DNA of 64,000 nt. Source: Narthecium ossifragum (Eukaryota > Streptophyta > Magnoliopsida > Dioscoreales > Nartheciaceae). The stretch is from positions 5,783,134 through 5,847,133 of the forward strand of contig OY986965.1 of the NCBI GenBank assembly GCA_963920575.1. The letters run 5' to 3'. Within the stretch, counting starts at the first letter, position 1, and each line of letters begins with the position of its first letter. Made by a program: the position numbers and the translations under genes. The notes under the pieces were generated by a model that did no database searches, had not been told where the DNA came from, and was given only the letters and a program-made list of their open reading frames with translations. Of this stretch, positions 33,430 to 48,400 are shown one piece after another.

Positions 33430-36400
33430 ATGGAGGACGTGTGCGAGGGCAAGGATTTCTCGTTCCCGAAGCAGGAGGAGGGGATCTTGGAGCTCTGGTC
33501 ATCGATCCGCGCCTTCGAGACCCAGCTCGCCCGCACCGCCTCCAACCCCGAGTATATCTTCTACGATGGGCCTCCCTTCGCGACGGGGCTCCCACACTAT
33601 GGCCACATCCTCGCTGGCACCATCAAGGACGTCGTCACCCGGTACCAGTCCATGTGTGGGCGCCACGTTACCCGCCGCTTCGGATGGGACTGCCACGGCC
33701 TCCCCGTGGAGTTTGAGATTGATACCAAGCTGGGCATCTGCAGCCGTGACGATGTCATTGCCATGGGTATAGGGAAGTACAACGAGGAGTGCCGAGCCAT
33801 TGTCACAAGGTACGTCGCCGAGTGGGAGTCCGTGGTCACGAGGACAGGGAGGTGGATTGACTTCAAGACGGGCTACAAGACAATGGACCCTCAGTTCATG
33901 GAGTCAGTGTGGTGGGTCTTCGCCAGGCTTTACGAGAAGGGCCTTGTCTACCGGGGGTTCAAGGTGGGCATGCTTCTAATTGTCGGTTAAGATTGTTTTT
34001 TAGTAAAGTTCATTGTTCATTTGCGCGCATATGTGGGTTAGTGGTGCATTCAAGAATACTTGAAACCGGAGTACTTGGTTTTTTCATGAACATCTATTTT
34101 TGGAAATCGAGGTTTTGGGCGGAGGTCTAGTTTTGGGCTTGAATTGGGGTTTTCATTGGAAAATGCGATTTGTTGACGCCTTAAATTTATTCAATAACTA
34201 CTAATCGAGTTTCTGGCTGACCTTATGTGTTGATCGTGCAGGTCATGCCATATAGCACGGGATGCAAGACTCCCCTGTCAAATTTTGAGGCAGGACTTAG
34301 TTATAAGGTGTGCTAGTCGTAACCTCTTACAATGATATGGTCTATGGTCAATGTGAGTTTAACTGATTGGTTGAAGTGACGCTCTTTGGTTTTGCAGGAA
34401 GTGCCTGACCCAGCAATTATGGTGGCATTTCCCTTGGTTGATGATCCAGATAATGCAGCTTTGGTTGCATGGACGACGACTCCATGGACTCTTCCAAGTA
34501 ACCTTGCTCTTTGCGTGAATGCTAATTTTGTCTACGTGAAGGTTTGGTAGCTCTTTGATCTGCTGTTTACATGATTATCTACTGTAATCTCTATTTATAG
34601 TTTGAGTAAAAAAATGTGGACATCTAATTTCTGACCATGCGTATACTCAGTCTAACTTCTTTTTGTCAAAATGGACATCCGTGATAAGAATTGACCTGCT
34701 GTACATTGACAAAAGAAATAACTTGAGCACAGTAATGTGGTTTACCTGTGAAAAGTGACTGATGCTTGGTTTGAATAATCCCATAATCTTCTGACCAAGT
34801 TAATCGGAACTTATTGCCTTGTTGTAAAGAATAAAAGCCGTGGATTATTGCTGGTGCGTCCAGCTTTCTAGAAAACTCTGCTTCTACTTGGTGCTGTTGT
34901 TAAGAACTTAATATTGCTCAATCTTTTCCCCTTTTTGGGTCAGCATTTGTTTTATATGCATTTTGTTTCTCTCCTAGGAAGGCAACCATTAGAAAACATG
35001 TTTTTCTGGAAATTGTTATCATATTACTAGTTCTTTGGGCATTTGAATTATGGTTTAACTTTTGAACTTATGATAAATACTCATTCAATAGGTTGCTAGA
35101 CGTGCCAGAAACTTTGATCTTGCTGGCATGTGTGATAATGCATGGGTATCTATGTTGTATTTATGTTTGGTGTAATTGAGTTGGTTGCTCAAGAAAAAAA
35201 GATCCAAAACGGGGCATGTCAACACATTTAAGTTACCATAAAGTTCTAACTTATCTTTGAACCTTTTGGCCTATTTTTAATACCTAAGGACATTATGTTC
35301 ACTGTGACCTTAGTACTGGCCTATGTATTGAGTCTGTAATGAAGAAAAGTGTGTGATATATCTCTAGAGCCATATTTTTGAAGATTTTCATGGAGTTATA
35401 CGATGCAGGTCAATTCGTGAAAATCCCATAATGTAGAGGGTATTTAAAATTCATGTAATTAGCTTTCAGAAGCTGTCAGGCCTTTTCAATTGCTCATTCC
35501 TTCTGAATTTTCGGAGCATTACAAGTCTAATGTCCTAGCGAAGCTAATGTATGTTGGTGGTTGAGTTTTGACTCTGCAAGGTGTGGATGCTCATCACATA
35601 ATATATGGGGCCATCTGGCCACAAATAATGTCATTGCAATAGGCTGTGATGAGTGATCAGGCATCTAAGAGGAACTCAAATCTAGTTCTAGTCTCACTTG
35701 ATAAGGATTGTCTATGTTTCTATGATTACTAAGTAGCTGGTAGTGAAATTATAAGGGAACAGAGAGATACCCAAAACAAGAAGTCAAAGGTAAGTAAGAA
35801 TAGGTGAGAAAATGGAGAAGGCAAAGATATCTTTAGGGAAATAAAAAGCTAAGAAGTATTTCTAATAGGTGTGGGCCCAGGCCCCTAACACGAGTTAAGG
35901 AAAAGCCGTAATTGAGCGTGTAAACCCTATTTGAATCGGTTCCTCAAACACCCCACTCCCCTTAAACTTACGCATTCCTCTCTAAACCGTCTCCTCTCTT
36001 TCTCTCTCCTATTTACCTTATCCAGTTCAAGGGTGATTTTCCATCCTTGGATCGAAAGCCTTTCCACTGTCGGATGTAGAGTTATTCTCTCTCCGCTGCC
36101 TCTTATAAGTATAGATATAGCTGAAAGACTATTGAGCCATCTACTTTTTAATTGACATATGAAGAAAAGAAGCCATATCCAACCTCTAGTGAGTTTGCGA
36201 ACTAGTTATCTTATCCGGGCTTGAGTTTTAACCCTGCTTTGTTTGAAAGTGGTAGAAAATTGTAAACACAGATTGCTGAGATGCAAATATTTTCATGTAT
36301 TGATCATGCTGGTTGCTTATATCTATCTATTAGTTCCTCACTCCGTATTATAACCCCCTTTTCCTGCCTCCATAGTGGAATAAGGTTTATGCCCCTTGCT

Positions 36401-39400
36401 TTCTATCTTTTTTTGTTTTTTCTGAAAGACTTAAGAGGTAACTAATCGGCTATGTCCTCGATCCAGTTGCAAGAGCTACTAGAATTATTTTGGTTCATTC
36501 TGTTTATAGTATGGGCTCTTGTTTGTTCCTTCCATGAATCAAGGCAGTTTAAGATTGTATTCTGGATACTAAGAGATACTAAGATTGTATTCTGGATACT
36601 TAAGAGGTAACTCCATTTATTGTTAGCATTCATTTATGTGCTTGCTGATTACTTTTGACATACATGCGGCTTTTCAAACTTGAATTTCCTTTAACATTCA
36701 ACAAAAATAACAGGTTAAAGATAGGTCAACTGGAGCAACATATATTGTTGCTGAATCTCGATTATCACAGTTACCTGCTAAGAAGGTAAAAGCTGATGGA
36801 TTAGTTGGCTCTATGCAAGATCTTAAATTGTCAAACTCTAAGAGCAAGGGAACTGCAGATGGGAAGTCAATGGGTGGCTATGATGTGTTAGATAAGTTCA
36901 CAGGCGCTTCCCTAGTTGGCAAGAAGTGAGAACTTTCTTTGCATCTTTTTCTCTTGCGATCGTTTGTTAAGCATCATGGATTCCTCAAAAAATCAAAATT
37001 ATTTAGTCTTATGGTGGTTATTCTTTTTTTCTGTCCATTTTTTGAGCGAATCAGCCATAATTCCTTTCAGTGATTTGTATTGGTAAAGATAAAATCCAAT
37101 GGCTACAAGTTGTTTTGAAAGGTGAGCCAAGTTTGAGGATAAAGAAGAGATCCCACTAAGGCAAACTTTATCTGACTATCCAATTTGGAATGTAACTTTT
37201 CCTGCAAAATTTTAGAAAGAAGGGGATAACCAAGTTTCTTGGCGTTGTGGAAAAGGTCTTTCCAAAAGTTTGATTTCTGCCAGTGACGCTGATTTTTTAT
37301 GAGTATCAACCATTTGCATTAGTGAGGATGGTTTGGCATTGCCCAACTCTACCTGTTCCTGCCCAATCACCACCCTCCTCCATGCCCTTCAACGCTAACC
37401 TATCTTTGATGGATAAAAAAGAAGATTCAGCTACTATCTACACTTGCATCCAAGATAAAAAAGAAGTCAGCCATGGATTGCCGTCTCGGCAGCCTGCTAG
37501 CACGGTATGTGCCGGCGGCACGGATGCGTGCCATTCTCGTTTTTCGTCCTCCTCCTTCTACTCCTACTTCTTCTTCGCACAGTGCCGGACCGGCACGGAA
37601 ATCCATGGATTCAGCTACTATCTACACTCGCTAGTGACTACAGCTTTTGCAATCCCTCGCCCCCCCACCCCCCCACCACCACCACCACCACAATTTTCTA
37701 TTAAAACTGCTGACTATGTAGTTCTGAATGGCTGAAGAGATGTTATTGGTCAGAATCTAGAACGTTACTTAAAACTTATTGTTCAGATGACCTTTGAGCT
37801 CTTATTTTTGTGAACTAGAAGATCTTTGAGCCGACCTTGTTTCTTTTCCAATTTTGTAATGTATGTCAAGCTTGTGAAATTTTAGCTAGGTTGCTTTTTT
37901 CTCACTCAAGTTATTTAGGACCAGATTGGTATGAGGTTATTTGGGTATCTCTTCTAGTTTGTTCTTATTATCCAGAATAGGAGATTCCGTGCTAAAATAT
38001 TAAGTTACAATGGTGCTGCGAATTCGATTTAAGTGTGGTTAGCAATTAGCACCTCTTGGTTAAGAACCTCCTGTGTGAGGTGGTTTTGGGATTGATTCAT
38101 TTTGGGGACTTTATGGCGGGAAAGGCATTGCCCAACCTAAGGTAGGGTTAAAGGGCTCAATTTTTTTAAAAAGAAATTCAATGAAGTGGGCCTTTTTTTA
38201 TTTTTGATGAGCTGATTAGTATTTGGGCCTTTTTTGGAGGTAGGCACATAGTGGAAAGTGGATGAATATTCCCAAATTGGGGCGTTCTGTTCTCAATGTG
38301 ACGGGTGATAAAAATTTCTAGATGAAATACTTTTTTTCTGAAGGGAAAGACAAATAGTGGAGTCTACTTTGAAGAGATATTCTAGTTTGTTGAAGGTCCT
38401 GGGAAGAGAACTGAAGGACCAAATTGACACGAATGGAAGTTGTGGGGGAGGGTGGAAGTTAATGATTTGTGAAGACAAATTCATTACCCTGTTCTTAGTA
38501 TTTTTGGTCAAAGCATTATGTTTCTACTTAGATATGATAACGGTAGCCTATATATGAGACGTTGCCCCTCACATGCAATCAAGAAAATCTGTTTTGATTC
38601 TCGGATAACTAAATCTAGACACAGTTCCCCATGGAATCAATGCGTTACATCAAGCGTAAAGAATTGGACATACTGAATATGTAAGGTGCATTTATTTGTC
38701 TAGTCAAACATTTCTTATATCATGGTTCTGTACTCTACCTATTAGTGGAAATTACAGATCTGTTGTTACTGATGGAATTGAAAGTTTGTTGATGCAGATA
38801 TGTGCCACTCTTTGATTACTTTTTGGAGTTTTCAGAAGCATTTAGGGTGGTTTCAGACAATTATGTAACTGATGATAGTGGTACTGGCATTGTTCACTCT
38901 GCTCCTGCATTTGGTGAAGATGATTACCGTGTTTGTGTTGCTTGGAACATAATTCCAAAGGTCAGACTCTTAAACTGTTCCTTTGGGTACACTGCCTGTT
39001 CCCAAATTCCTTTATGATTTGTCCGAGAGGACAGTTCTATTGCCTTTGAAAAATGTTCACAGATTCATATCGGAAACTGGTTTTTTTCCTAATCAACTAG
39101 GTCTTGCTGTCTGAAGGAGAATTGATTTTGCTTGAAAGCTGAACATGTAATTTGTTATGTAGGGCGAGGGACTAATTGTCGCAGTTGATGCTGACGGATG
39201 TTTCACTGCTAGAGTTTCTGATTACCAAGGGCGATATGTCAAGGAAGCAGATAAGGATATCATAAATGCTGTAAAGGCAAGAAATAAAGCTGCTATATGG
39301 TTTCTCTCCATTTATTCTATGTTCTTCTCTTGTCTGTTCATGTTCTTTGTGCATAAAGAAGCTGATTGCAAAAGTTCTCCTGTCTATAAAATTTGGAATC

Positions 39401-42400
39401 TCAGGTGTCTTGTTTCATGTTGAAACTTTGACTATGAGAATTAAAATTCACCTATAAGAGTGCGTTTTGACTTGTATTAGGCAATTGCTGTGGGATTGTG
39501 AATTGGATATATTACCTTTTTAGTGTATGAAGTTACCATTCAAAACCAGTCAGAATTTTCATATAGGGTTTTACTTTATGTTTTGTAATTTGTTTATAAG
39601 CAGTAATACAATACTAATTTGATAAGTAGAAAAAGGAAGAAGATGATGGATGTATTGGTATTGATACTAAGGAAAGATTACAAACTAATGGCTTTAGAAA
39701 TATGTTTGACGAATGACACCTTTAGGATGCAAATGGAGAGTTCCAATGAAATATACACCATTGAGATTAGCATGGCTTGTGTTAAAGGGGTACTGTTGTG
39801 CCCTTTGTTTCTATGGGTTCATGGTGTTGCATTTTCAGCTAAACAGTCCTTCGTGATCATCAGTTGTCATTACTTATCCAAAGCCTTGCATGTGCATTTA
39901 TCACTTCCATCACTGCCATGCCTTCTCCTCTTTAAATTGGGTTAAATGATGGAGCATACAATGGATTTTGCTGTCACAACCATGACAAAGCCTTGCACTA
40001 ACTATTTGAAGTTGGCTCCGAGGGTCCTTTTTTCGGTTGCCTCGCGTTAATCTGAGCTGATCTCAAAATATGCCTGAGTATGTTCTTCTAATGAAGTGCA
40101 TCTTCGCATGAACACTGTGAAGAGTAGTCAGGAGACTGAATGAAAAGGGTGATGGTTGACAGCAAGTTGTGAAAAGGTGTCAAATTATGAAACAAAGACC
40201 AATTTAAACTGCTTTGAATTTAGTTCACTCTCTGCAAGATATTTGCCAAAACCTAATCCAATCCTAGTGACAATGTGCATAGATTTGCTAATGTATTCCC
40301 CTCAATATGCTAGCTAATGGAGACATGGAGAAAACATTTCTAATAGAGTTGGCACTAAATGGACGAAGTAGAGACATGTTTCAAATTGTTCAATAGAAAA
40401 ATGACTAGGAGACAGCTAAATCTTATAAGGTTGCAGCTGATGCATATGCCAGATTGTCGGGTATCAATGATAGCTCAAGGACACATGTTACCCATGGCAC
40501 ATGGAGAATGTTGATGCAGATATGTTTAAATTTTGCAAAGGCTTCTCATGCGTCCTTGCATCAAAAGTTCGATTTATTTCTGGGCGAATGACAGGGATTG
40601 AACTTGTGCCTGGTGGCTTCAGAGTGCCTAGTTGTGTCTTGCCAACTTTTAGCAAAACTGAAATCTTTTTATCATGGCAAAAAATAATTTACAATATACT
40701 ATCTTCGTCTTTTTTAATGATAGTATTACTTTTATATGATCTATGTTTGACCCCCTCTAACTGTGTTTCAAAACATGTTGTCTTGCACCTTGTTTGACAA
40801 AGTTTATATTGGGAATTTGATGTTGATAAGTAAGATCACATTTACAAGTATTTCAATACATGTCTTTATGTGGAGTGGGTTTCTTAGACTTTGGCATGTA
40901 TAACGCATGTAATGAAGCTTCCAAAACAAGAATGTAAGATGTTAAAATAGTACCTGTTTCTTATGTGGATATGTGAGAATCTCATACCAAGAAAACAGCC
41001 TAAAGGTTTAATATTATCCTGACACTAGAGAGCTGATATTGGCTTTAAATAGAAGTGCAACAGGGCATGAGGTTGTAAAGGCACCGTAAAAGTTTGTTAC
41101 GAGACTTCCTGGACTGCCAGTGTATAAGACCTGCCACCTCTGTCTTGTTGGCCTTATTTATAAGCCTCCTTGGACATCAGCCTTCAACACATTTCTTCTT
41201 GTTGGATTCAACTCATGATCTGAGCCCAATTGTGTTAAATTGTGAGAGGTGATTTCTTCATTTGCATGCCTTAGAATCTTAGATACCCATATTTGTTTGT
41301 AATACCACGTATTCAAGAAAGGAGACTGAACGATGACTCATTTTTCGTTGTAGTACATTCTGCTTTTTTCCAATACACTGATAACTGATGTATGTTTTAG
41401 TTTAGGTCTATAATAAGCATTGTGGTTTTTCTGTGTACACGTTTTGAGCTTCTTCCACTTGCTGAAAGGTTTATCTGAAATTTCCAATCAGGCAAAAGGA
41501 AGACTTGTGAGCATAGGAAGTTTAGTGCACTCCTATCCTTTTTGCTGGAGATCTGACACTCCACTCCTTTATAGGGCTGTTCCAAGTTGGTAAGTGAAGT
41601 TTATAGATTGTTATTTCTTCCCTTCCTTTTTGTATGGCCTGATGTATTGAATTTTGCTATGTTGCATGCTTATTTTTTTTTTTTTTTGGGACTGTTCATT
41701 GACATCATCTCTCAACATATATGTGTTTCAAACCATGTTCCCTTTCCCACAGAGCCATATGAAAATTTTATTTTATAATAAGGTTAGTTCATCTTGAGAA
41801 CTTTCTCTTCTCTATGGTATAGGGCTGTCCATATATACCTGCTTTGTTTGCTTGCATGGGGTCTGATGTGAGTGATACGCTCCCCGCCAATGAGTTTGTT
41901 TGATTGAGCATAGAATGACAAAGATTGCTTCTGATTCACTTGTTAAATCAATTTATTCATGTTTTAGATTCTTCTAAATTTGGATACATGATAACACCCT
42001 CACCTAACCGATTCCATACTAAGAGAAGAAAAAAGTGTCATGTAGAGTCTAGTGTGTCTTACTGAGGCAAATGTTAGTCATGATAAAATGATGGAAAATT
42101 AACTGCACTAATCAAGTGAATCCCTTCTTATTTCTTCAAGTTTTGCATTTGAATCAGCAACCTCTAACATCTCCTTCATTATTCCGCAATTTTATTGGTC
42201 TTTCTGTATGATTTTTCCTTGGATCTCACAAGTTACTGAGTTTTTGGAAGGGTATAAATAAGCTTATAAGCACCCGCAGAATTGAGAAGTTTTATTCTAG
42301 CTGCAGATCGAAGAGTATGTCCTCCAAGTTTTTAGGAGTATGAGGACGTAATGGGTGTGATTGGAATTTTTGTTCAAGTTCTGCTAATTCTGGTTTTTTA

Positions 42401-45400
42401 GAAGAGTGATATATACATCACTCAGTGGTGGCATCGGTGAAGCATCAAGTTTCTTAATCTGCATTGCACAGTTTCATTGTTGCATAATCGCTGAATTGAG
42501 ATCTTAAAGGCATTATTAGTCTGATATGATTATCCATAAAGATAGATGTTTGTTAAATTAAGTGAAGTTGATAGGTGATCTAAGCAAACTGAAATTGATA
42601 AATAAGAGGAACCAAAGTACTTACCAAATCCATTACTTTGAGTACATGAGAATAAATAATGTATTATCCAGAATATGATTATTTGCTAACTTGAGTGAAG
42701 TAGATAGGTTACGTAAGCAAATTGAAATTGATAAATAAAAGGAACCAAAGTACCCGTGCAATTCTCTTTATCAAATCCATTAGTTTGATGATACCCTTGC
42801 CGGTCTTTGGCCGGCACAATACTTGCTGACAGGATGTATCATGCCGATGCTTGATATAGAACATGCACCGACGGCAAAGAGCCTTTTCAGAGGAAAATGC
42901 ACATGGAATGCACTCCATGCCTAGTATTTGTTTGTGTAAACTTAGAATTATTCGAGTCATAGTAGATAGGTGTAAGTATAGAAGTTATATTTCTGTGCTC
43001 AACTTCTTCAATCACTTTCAGAAGCAAAGTTGAAGTGTAGGCTGCTGTCTTCTCCATTCAAAATAAAACTTCAACATATGGAAACCGTAATCACTGCTAT
43101 AAATTAAGGAATGGGTTTAGCATTTATCCAGGGTTGAGATGCAATTGGTAGAATCCAGAAATGGCCATGTATCTCTTGCTACATGCAAATCGTTATCCAA
43201 AATTTTCATGCAATTGGTAGTTTGGTACAAGTTCTTGATTTCTCAAAAGAACAGCTGGATAACCTTTTGTTCAACTGTTCCTTGCTGTTAAACTGACCGT
43301 TATGATGTCATGGAGAGAATGGAGACCTGAGAATATTAAAAGATATACCACAGGCTGCCAAGAAACATGGAATGCTGGAATCTATGTTTATCCTTCAATG
43401 TGGCTTAAATAGGCTTCAGTTGTTTGATTTTAGTCATTAGTATCTTTATTAATGTTGTTGATTTCTTCAAACTCTCGATCTAAAGCTTCTATCTCTGCTT
43501 CTTCAGCATTATCTGTCTTTCCAGTAGGAGAGCTCGATCGTTGAACGCAATGTCTTGCACTTTGTTATTCAATCTTTTTCTTAAGCTCTTCAATAGGTGT
43601 TCCGAGAACATTGTATTTATAGCTGTAAATTTTGTGTTTGTAGTTGTAAATTTGTTCTTGCACCAAATACGTTGGCAATTATCCCGTCGCAAATCCAATC
43701 CATTTATAGCATCAAGAAGAAGTTGGCACTTGTTTCCGATTTTTTTTCTTTGATTTGACCTTCTTTCTTATGGTGCTTGTTAGCCATGTATATCTAGACG
43801 GATGCCCTAAATCGAGAGCATTGCAGATTCCACGATAGAGTATAAACTTTTGGAAAGTGTGAATTTAGTCTTCCAAGCTTAGTCTGGTCCCTAGATTCTC
43901 TCGTCTTGTTGCATGCATGCAATACTTGAGTGTTAAGCTTAATCTAGTCCTTCGGTTTACAGACTCAGCACGATACATCTGATGCCTGAATTGTCATGAC
44001 GAAGATCTACTTGGTTATGCTGATATTATGATGGGCCTATATTGATGAGGGCTCCTTAGTCACTGGGTTAGTGGTGAAGAATGGGTTAGGACAGTTAGAT
44101 AGGTGGCATCGAGGTTGATTAATGCCAACACACATGCAGATCCAGAGAATATGTAGTTCTGTAGTACAGAATTTATTGCTTTTGTTGTGCAATCTGTATG
44201 TGATGAGCTTTCCTCATGGTCCTTTCTTTTCAAAATCCACGTAGTCACTTGATGGGTAGGTGTTAGTTTTTCAACTATATCACATGAAGTGAGTTAGTGG
44301 GTATCACCATGCATTTCTGTGCCGGTTGGATATCGGCACAATTCGTCTAGTGTCGGTACACCCAATGCCGATCACTACAGGCCTTTGCCCACACTAGCCA
44401 TGCTAGCGACTGGCACGGCTCGCGGCACAGTAATCCATGGATATTACTATTTTTGTTTCTTCTACATCATGGTCCAATTATTTATGTGTTATTTAAAATC
44501 CTTTTTGTAGGTTTGTTGCTGTGGAGCAGTTTAAAGATCAACTGCTGGAGAGTAATAAGCAAACATACTGGGTTCCTGAAAATATTAAGGTTTGAAAATT
44601 TCTTGTTCTTTTGTTCCTGTAAAGTGTTGCTGTACCGGTGGCTCGACTCCTGCCTGTAATTGACTGGTTTACGTACCGGCCAGAATGGGTCGTGTGCCGG
44701 ACCAGTATGCCCCCTTCCTCTCGCTTCCCTTTTCTATTATTTTTCCTTTCTCCTCTCCTTTCCCATTGACATGTTACTGTAGCGTACCAGTTTCTTTTCG
44801 AGCCAGGCCGGTATTTACCGGCCGCTAAGGTGCGTACCGGCCGGTACTGCAATCCTTGGTGTTGATAGTGTCAACAGCCGGGTCGGTACATACCGGACAT
44901 TAAGGTATGTACCGGCGGGTACGGCAATCCTTGGTGTTGATAGTTTTATCTTTTTTCTCTGCTTTTCGGCTAGGTGTTTTAGAGAATCATGTTCTGTTAT
45001 CATGCATAGTTCTGTCCTTTAAAAACTATGAATATACGCATATTGTGGTTGGTTAATTTTGGTAACTTGGTTGATACCATGTTGCTTAGAGAGTGGAGTT
45101 ACAAGTTGGTGTTTTGTACTGGCATGAGATGTCCAATGCTCAAATTCTATATTGTACAATTCTTGGGCAGCATTGTGCGAGGCCTATATCCTTTTAGCAA
45201 GAGTTTATGTTGCAGTGTTAAGCTGCACATAATATGTAAGGGTTTATATGCTAGTCCACTTTGTTCAAAGTAGTAAATTTAGCATTTCACCTTACAATCT
45301 TCAAACTATCATTTGGAGTAGATTGCATTTAAAGTGTATTCATTTGCTAGAATCTGCTATCTATCTGTTGGGTTGTATTTGTTTTTTAATCTGTCTTGTT

Positions 45401-48400
45401 GTATTCTATGTTCTGTTGTCCGTCATAAAATAGTCCACACCACTCCAAAGTTTCTTTGAACCGACTACTCATCCACAGGAAAAGCGTTTCCATAATTGGT
45501 TGGAAAATGCTCGAGATTGGGCTATTAGCCGAAGTAGATTCTGGGGCACCCCACTTCCTGTATGGGTTAGTGAGGATGGCGAGGAGAAAGTTATCATTGA
45601 CTCCATTGAAAAACTTGAAAGATTGTCTGGTGCTAAGGTTTGGTCCTACCTCTTGTGTTTTGTCAAATGTCATTGTTATTACTATTACCTTCAAATCAGC
45701 ATTCTTAGAGTGTGGACTGTGGTCTTCTACTTCATCCCATTAAGCTCTTCTTCTCTTTCTCTTTCCCCGCATTTTAGTATCAATGACGTTTCTTGATTTT
45801 GTGATATTTTCAATCCTCGCTCTCATTTTTGAGGCCCATTAAAGCTGTACTGAATCTATTCGTTTTACTCAGGTTACAGATCTCCATCGCCATTTCATCG
45901 ATCATATCACCATCCCCTCTAGTCGTGGTCCGGAGTACGGTTTGCTTCGACGTGTTGATGATGTGAGTTCTCTTGAGCAATTGAAAAGTAGTACCTACTC
46001 CGGGGGTGCATTTAGTTTTATACTTCCAATTTATATTTCTCTGGAATGCGTGTCGTGCATGGATTGCCATGCCAGTGGCACGCCCAGTGCGCCGTGCCGA
46101 CACAGGGCGTGCCGGACCGACATGCCCCCGTGCCGGTCCAGATTAGTGAAATTCACTCGTATTCACATGCTCCTTGCGTGACATCTTGAATAACACCTTC
46201 AAAAACAAATAGCATTATGGCATGAAATTCATGAAAATTTTCAAACTTTTTTGTAACACCTTTAAATAGAGACAAATACTAGTTTCCTAATTTGTCCACC
46301 AATTTGTATTAATTTTGATGTAAAATACACCATTTATCAATTAATATGAAAATTATCGTAAGTAATTAACATAGAAAGTAACATAAGCAATTAACGTAAA
46401 AATTAACACGAATAAGTAATAAAAAAACTAAATAGCATTAGGAAGTAATATAAGAACTAAAATGATTATTAACATATGAAAATTTAAAATTTCATATGAT
46501 ACATTTAATTATTGGAAAGTTACTATTATTAGATAAATTTTTTACTAATTACCATAATTAAATAAAAATAAAAATAAAAATAAAAATAAATAGCATACTA
46601 TATGAGGTTTATCATTGATAAATAAAAACCAATGATAAATAACATATCGATTTTTAGCCTGTTGGCACTCACTCACCTCCTCTATCTCTCTCCTTCTCTG
46701 ACCTGCTGACTACATGACCAACCCCATCTATTTCGTTTCTCTCCTTCTCTTCCTCTCCATGTTGCCCACCAATTCACCAGTCACTTCTCTCTCTCCTCCT
46801 TTTCTTTGCTTTTTCTACCACTCCCCCCCCCCTCTCTCCCCTTCCTTTTTTCTCCCACATGTGGCCCTCTTTCACTCCTTACCTACCACTTTTTCTCCCA
46901 CACGCAGCTCCTCCTCCCCTTTGGCTCCTCTCCTCCGGCTCCCCTCCGGCTCCGGCTACCCTCCGGCTCCGGCTCATCTTTTCCTTCGGCTCCGTCTCCT
47001 CTTCTCCGCCTTGTCCTCCCCTCCGGCTCTGGCTCCTCCCCTCCGCCTCCTCCTTCCCTTCGGCTCCGGCTCCTCTTCTCCGACTCCGGCTCCATCTTCT
47101 CCTCTTCTCGGTCTCGACCTCCCCTTCGACTCCGGCTCCTCCTTCCCTCCCGCTCTCTCCTCCCTCTTCTTTCTTCCCCTCCCCTCTTCCTCTGTTTCTC
47201 TCCTCCCCTCTCTTTCTTCTCCTCCCTCCCCTCCGGCTCCGGCTCCCCCTCTGCTCCGGGCTCCTCCTGCTCTCTCCTCCCCTCTATTTCTTCCCTGCTC
47301 CCTCTTCCTGTGTTTCTCTCCTCCCCTCCCTTTCTTCTCCTCCTCCCTCCCCTCCGGCTCCGGTTCCCTCTCTGCCCTGGGCTCCTCCTTCGATCCGGTA
47401 TGTATCGGGTCCGTACCGGGCGATACGCTATTTATATAGGGGATTCCATAAATGTACATTAATATAGCTTTCCTCTAGAGTTGTTCAATTACAGCCTTCA
47501 CAATTCATAATAGTAGGTTGTTATATTCTACTGCAGTGTATGACTTGCCTCACTAATATTTTCGGAGGTAAATGCCTGATATTGGGGAGTGTTTCCTGTA
47601 GTTTTTCCCCAGCTTTTATTGGTTTTGATGCAATTAACTTAAAAAATGGCTTTCTTCAGGTTTTTGACTGCTGGTTTGAAAGTGGTTCCATGCCATATGC
47701 GTATATTCACTACCCATTTGAGAATGTTGAACTCTTTGAAAAAAACTTTCCTGGGCATTTTGTGGCAGAGGGTCTTGACCAAACGCGTGGGTGGTAGGAC
47801 TCTAATACTGCTGAAGTTTTCTAAATGGTTCTCTCTTTGTAATGTAGAATTGATATAAATCAAGTTTATATTCTCCAATTTCCTATTCATTGTTTGGTAA
47901 AGTATTGTTAGAAGGTTAGTGTTTAGTTCAAAATGAGTCAAGTACGGGAAAGAATATTGCCTTTCTTGCCTAGGTTTTTTTATAATGTCTCACAACTATA
48001 TTAATTTTTGAATTTCGATATAGCATTATGAGTCAATCCTAAACTCAATTCATGTTTATGAAAGTCATTTGCTATTAATATATTCGTGGTGTTTAAATTT
48101 CTTTTGAATCCAGTTTATTTTGGCTAAATTCTTCAAATTCTTTTAGACTAAAATCATGTATCGGATTTGTAAGCATTCTCATGTATTTTGGCAACTATGC
48201 ATAAAATTCACTCTTATGATTTGCTTTTTGTTTTTTCCTTGCTTAAAATCTTGAAAAAGATCTTAGTTGTTTGAATGACTGGGATGGAAATCTTGCAATA
48301 TAATAAGCAAGTATCATGTTGATCCTGGTTTATCTAATTAGATCAAGTTCGATATTATATATGTTACGGGGGAATTACAAGTTTAAAATGGTGTTATGGG

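Noticed and set aside
46714..47467. Three overlapping 200-240 aa plus-strand frames and Glu/Arg-rich minus frames
   Set aside because: Artefacts of the pyrimidine-rich CTCCGGCTC tract inside an IleRS intron; all frames are open at once.
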